Shown here in pieces: positions 5,999 to 7,551 of a stretch of 7,551 nt of DNA (positions within the stretch are counted from its first letter, which is position 1; each line of letters begins with the position of its first letter). Below the pieces are notes generated by a model. The model did no database searches, was not told where the DNA came from, and saw only the letters and a program-made list of their open reading frames with translations. A program made the translations under genes and the position numbers. The DNA is from Prevotellaceae bacterium (lineage in GTDB: Bacteria; Bacteroidota; Bacteroidia; Bacteroidales; UBA932): positions 1 through 7,551 of the forward strand of contig JAITPP010000158.1 in assembly GCA_031289385.1 (NCBI GenBank). The letters run 5' to 3'.

Positions 5999-7063
5999 TT
6001 ATTTAATCATATCCAAATGGCACAGCAGTAATTTGTTGTTTTTCGGATTGCGAAGATGCAGTCCGTTGCCTTCGCAATATTTGTACGATTTACATTCGGC
6101 GCACTTTTCTGTTTTTGTCCACGAGCGATTGCGCATAATTTGATAGCGTTCGTTCCAAATTGTCCAAAAATCATCGGTGTAAATATTTCCTTGAATATAA
6201 TCGTCGCGCATACTTGGGCAGGCGCTTATAGAGCCATCTGCCAATACCGAGCCTACATTAATTCCTGCACGACAGAAAAAAGGCGTATCGCGAACATACA
6301 TTTCGTATTTTCCCAAAAAACCTTCGCAACCAAATGAGGCGCGAATAATTCCTTCTTTTCGTGTTCTTTTTATAAATTCCATCATTTGTGTAAATTCGTC
6401 GGGCGAAAGTTTCAGCAACGGATTGTTTTCGGCGCGTCCTTTTGGAAAAATATTGAACAATCGCCAGTGTTTTACGCCTAAACTTATAAGTAATTTTTTT
6501 ATATATTCCAATTCGTTTATCGTTCGTTTATTCACGCATGTTACTACATCGTAAACCAAGCCTTGTGTTGCTGCAATCATTGCAATAGCATTTTTTGCGC
6601 GTTCCCACGAGCCGTTTCGTCCGCGTAGCCAATCGTGAGTTTCGGAATTTAATCCATCAAAACTGACGGTAATCGAGCGCAAGCCTGAATTTAGCAATTC
6701 GTTGAATCGCGCTGCCGTAAATCCGTAGCCGTTGGTTACCATTCCCCAAGGGAAGCCACGATTGTATATTTCGTTTCCGCATTGAGCCAAATCTTTGCGC
6801 ATTAAAGGTTCTCCGCCTGTGAGAACTATCATCGTTTTATGCGGATTTATGTGTGGCGTGATATTATCCAATACTTTCAAAAAATCATTCATTGGCATAT
6901 CAGGAACAACCGATTCTTTGTTACAGTCGCTTCCGCAATGCAGGCAATTTAGATTGCAACGCAGAGTACATTCCCAAAATAAATAATTGAGTTCGTGCAA
7001 CTTGCTTTGATTTCGTTTGTGCTGTTGATAAAGCGATAATATTATTTTGTTTTTAATATTCAC
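5999..7063 (-). CDS. Radical SAM/SPASM enzyme of the Bacteroidales rSAM/lipoprotein system
   Basis: A 354-residue enzyme with the SAM-cluster motif C36-x3-C40-x2-C43 (CNLNCLHC), flanked by C32 and C47, and GGEP at 83-86. Its C-terminal SPASM-like domain has C264-x12-G-x4-C282 and then C321-x2-C324-x5-C330 and C348, consistent with auxiliary Fe-S clusters as in peptide-modifying enzymes. The N-terminus (ELNYLFWECTLRCNLNC) looks to me like the family described as the radical SAM enzyme paired with a small lipoprotein (TIGR04133, from memory). Its reaction is, to my knowledge, unknown; by analogy it modifies the partner. It starts with GTG, whose G is the last base of the partner's TAG (TAGTG), so translation is probably coupled. 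The frame is intact with all key cysteines, even though the partner is truncated. Alternative: any SPASM maturase, but the partner makes this family most likely. Confidence 0.85.
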   Translation of the reverse strand: MNIKNKIILSLYQQHKRNQSKLHELNYLFWECTLRCNLNCLHCGSDCNKESVVPDMPMNDFLKVLDNITPHINPHKTMIVLTGGEPLMRKDLAQCGNEIYNRGFPWGMVTNGYGFTAARFNELLNSGLRSITVSFDGLNSETHDWLRGRNGSWERAKNAIAMIAATQGLVYDVVTCVNKRTINELEYIKKLLISLGVKHWRLFNIFPKGRAENNPLLKLSPDEFTQMMEFIKRTRKEGIIRASFGCEGFLGKYEMYVRDTPFFCRAGINVGSVLADGSISACPSMRDDYIQGNIYTDDFWTIWNERYQIMRNRSWTKTEKCAECKSYKYCEGNGLHLRNPKNNKLLLCHLDMIK

Positions 7064-7329
7064 TATTCTGCTGTGTCTTTTTTTGTTAATTCAATATTTT
7101 GTGTTTTCAAAAATTTGCCATAATACCAATTTCCATCGCCGTTTGTAACTTTGTCGGCATTTGTAAAAGTTATATCAACTTCTTTTGTTTCAAATTCGCC
7201 GCCATTTTCTTCGCCATCAATGTCTTCGGCTTTTAATTTTACGGAATTAATTGAAGAAGAATTAAATAAAAAAAGATATTTTCCATCGCTATCGGTATAA
7301 ACGGTATCGCCCAAATATGTATTTCTTTG
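7063..7329 (-). pseudogene. 5'-truncated radical-SAM-associated lipoprotein (C-terminal part only)
   Basis: About 88 codons in frame, from a TAG stop at 7330-7332 down to TAG at 7063-7065. The only start-like codon is TTG at 7312-7314, giving 83 residues. The segment LGDTVYTDSDGKYLF resembles the end of a carboxypeptidase-regulatory-like beta-sandwich. AEDIDGEENGGEF and GNWYYGKF resemble the conserved core of the putative lipoprotein family that accompanies the radical SAM enzyme (TIGR04134, from memory). Family members normally begin with a signal peptide, a lipobox Cys and a KGKVTD-like strand; none exists here. None of the three minus-strand frames upstream of 7330 restores them, so a single frameshift does not explain it. 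As it stands the product would stay in the cytoplasm. It could be a decayed gene, a recombination or assembly junction, or less likely a real leaderless peptide from the TTG. Confidence 0.7.
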
Positions 7330-7332
7330 CTA

Positions 7333-7551
7333 AGTACATGACAAAAAATTATATTTTATTATATAATAATTTAATTATCAATAATATATAATGTTTTTTA
7401 TCTTTGCAAAGTCTTTGATTTTCCGTGTTTTCATAGATAATTTGAAAAGGAATGAAAGACAATTATACACAAAATTTACTTGATGAATAGGCAACTTTGT
7501 TATTTTTCGGTTTCAAAAATCAAAAAATGACGAAAAAAAACGAAAAGTTTC
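7333..7551. other. AT-rich region beyond the lipoprotein breakpoint; no recognisable gene
   Basis: Immediately upstream of the lipoprotein fragment the sequence becomes almost pure A/T (7343-7400). It includes a perfect 14-base palindrome TTATTATATAATAA at 7356-7369, which could be a weak hairpin. On the plus strand, an ATG at 7452 after AAAAGG opens a 12-codon frame (MKDNYTQNLLDE, TAG at 7488-7490). The same frame stays open after that stop to the window edge, with another ATG at 7527 (MTKKNEKF...). This could be the start of a gene outside the window, possibly one carrying a nonsense codon; I do not recognise it. Confidence 0.4.
7399..7406 (+). promoter_or_regulatory. Possible -7 box facing out of the window
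   Basis: TATCTTTG on the plus strand is an exact TAnnTTTG match and is followed by GC, as at the hemW promoter. The implied start near 7412 is about 40 bases before the ATG at 7452. No TTG element is visible upstream in the A/T-only stretch. It points away from the lipoprotein/radical SAM pair and so does not drive it. Confidence 0.4.

Noticed and set aside
5807..6031. A 74-codon plus-strand frame after hemW
   Set aside because: It starts inside the AAGTT array, runs through the CACAAAG repeat, and its peptide is low-complexity with no family features.
6056..6337. A plus-strand frame opposite the radical SAM gene
   Set aside because: It is antisense to the SPASM-domain coding region and shows no family features or start context.
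7333..7347. In-frame 'FLSC' just before the TAG at 7330 read as a surviving lipobox
   Set aside because: It lies beyond the stop, is preceded by non-hydrophobic A/T-encoded residues (NYYIIKYN) with no start codon or basic N-region, and leaves no room for the missing beta-sandwich.

Overview
The window is AT-rich and looks like a member of the Bacteroidota, most likely Bacteroidales. Three things point there: repeated copies of the Bacteroidota -7 promoter box (TAnnTTTG), weak or absent Shine-Dalgarno sites, and gene families and intergenic repeats typical of that phylum. The phylum is an inference from sequence recognition; no search was run.

Layout. (1) Positions 1-1413, plus strand: the C-terminal part of a type III restriction enzyme (Res), cut by the window edge. 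It retains the last helicase motifs and the PD-(D/E)XK nuclease. (2) Positions 1440-2755, minus strand: a two-gene operon, uridine kinase (udk) followed with a 4-bp overlap by a PolB-like DEDDy 3'-5' exonuclease. It converges on the restriction gene with only 26 bp between stop codons. (3) Positions 2756-3094: the udk promoter, several short repeats and the pgk promoter. (4) Positions 3095-4354: phosphoglycerate kinase (pgk), followed by a clear intrinsic terminator. (5) Positions 4498-4586: a heptanucleotide array running into a -7 box only 7 nt from the start codon of hemW (4587-5711), so the hemW mRNA is probably almost leaderless. (6) Positions 5712-5998: no gene; a 16-copy 8/9-bp AAGTT array and a CACAAAG-type dispersed repeat. 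(7) Positions 5999-7329, minus strand: a radical SAM/SPASM enzyme coupled (TAGTG) to the C-terminal part of its partner lipoprotein. (8) Positions 7330-7551: very AT-rich sequence with an opposing promoter and no recognisable gene.

The most interesting part is the last pair. The enzyme resembles the Bacteroidales 'rSAM/lipoprotein' family, whose chemistry and target are, to my knowledge, not established. The partner keeps its conserved C-terminal core (DIDGEENGGEF...GNWYYGKF) but has lost its signal peptide, lipobox and start. Coding homology stops abruptly near 7315-7332, while the 354-codon enzyme frame is intact. This is either a recent rearrangement or decay event, or a leaderless variant of the system.

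The other genes are housekeeping: nucleoside salvage, glycolysis and haem delivery. They show no functional link to the radical SAM locus beyond adjacency.
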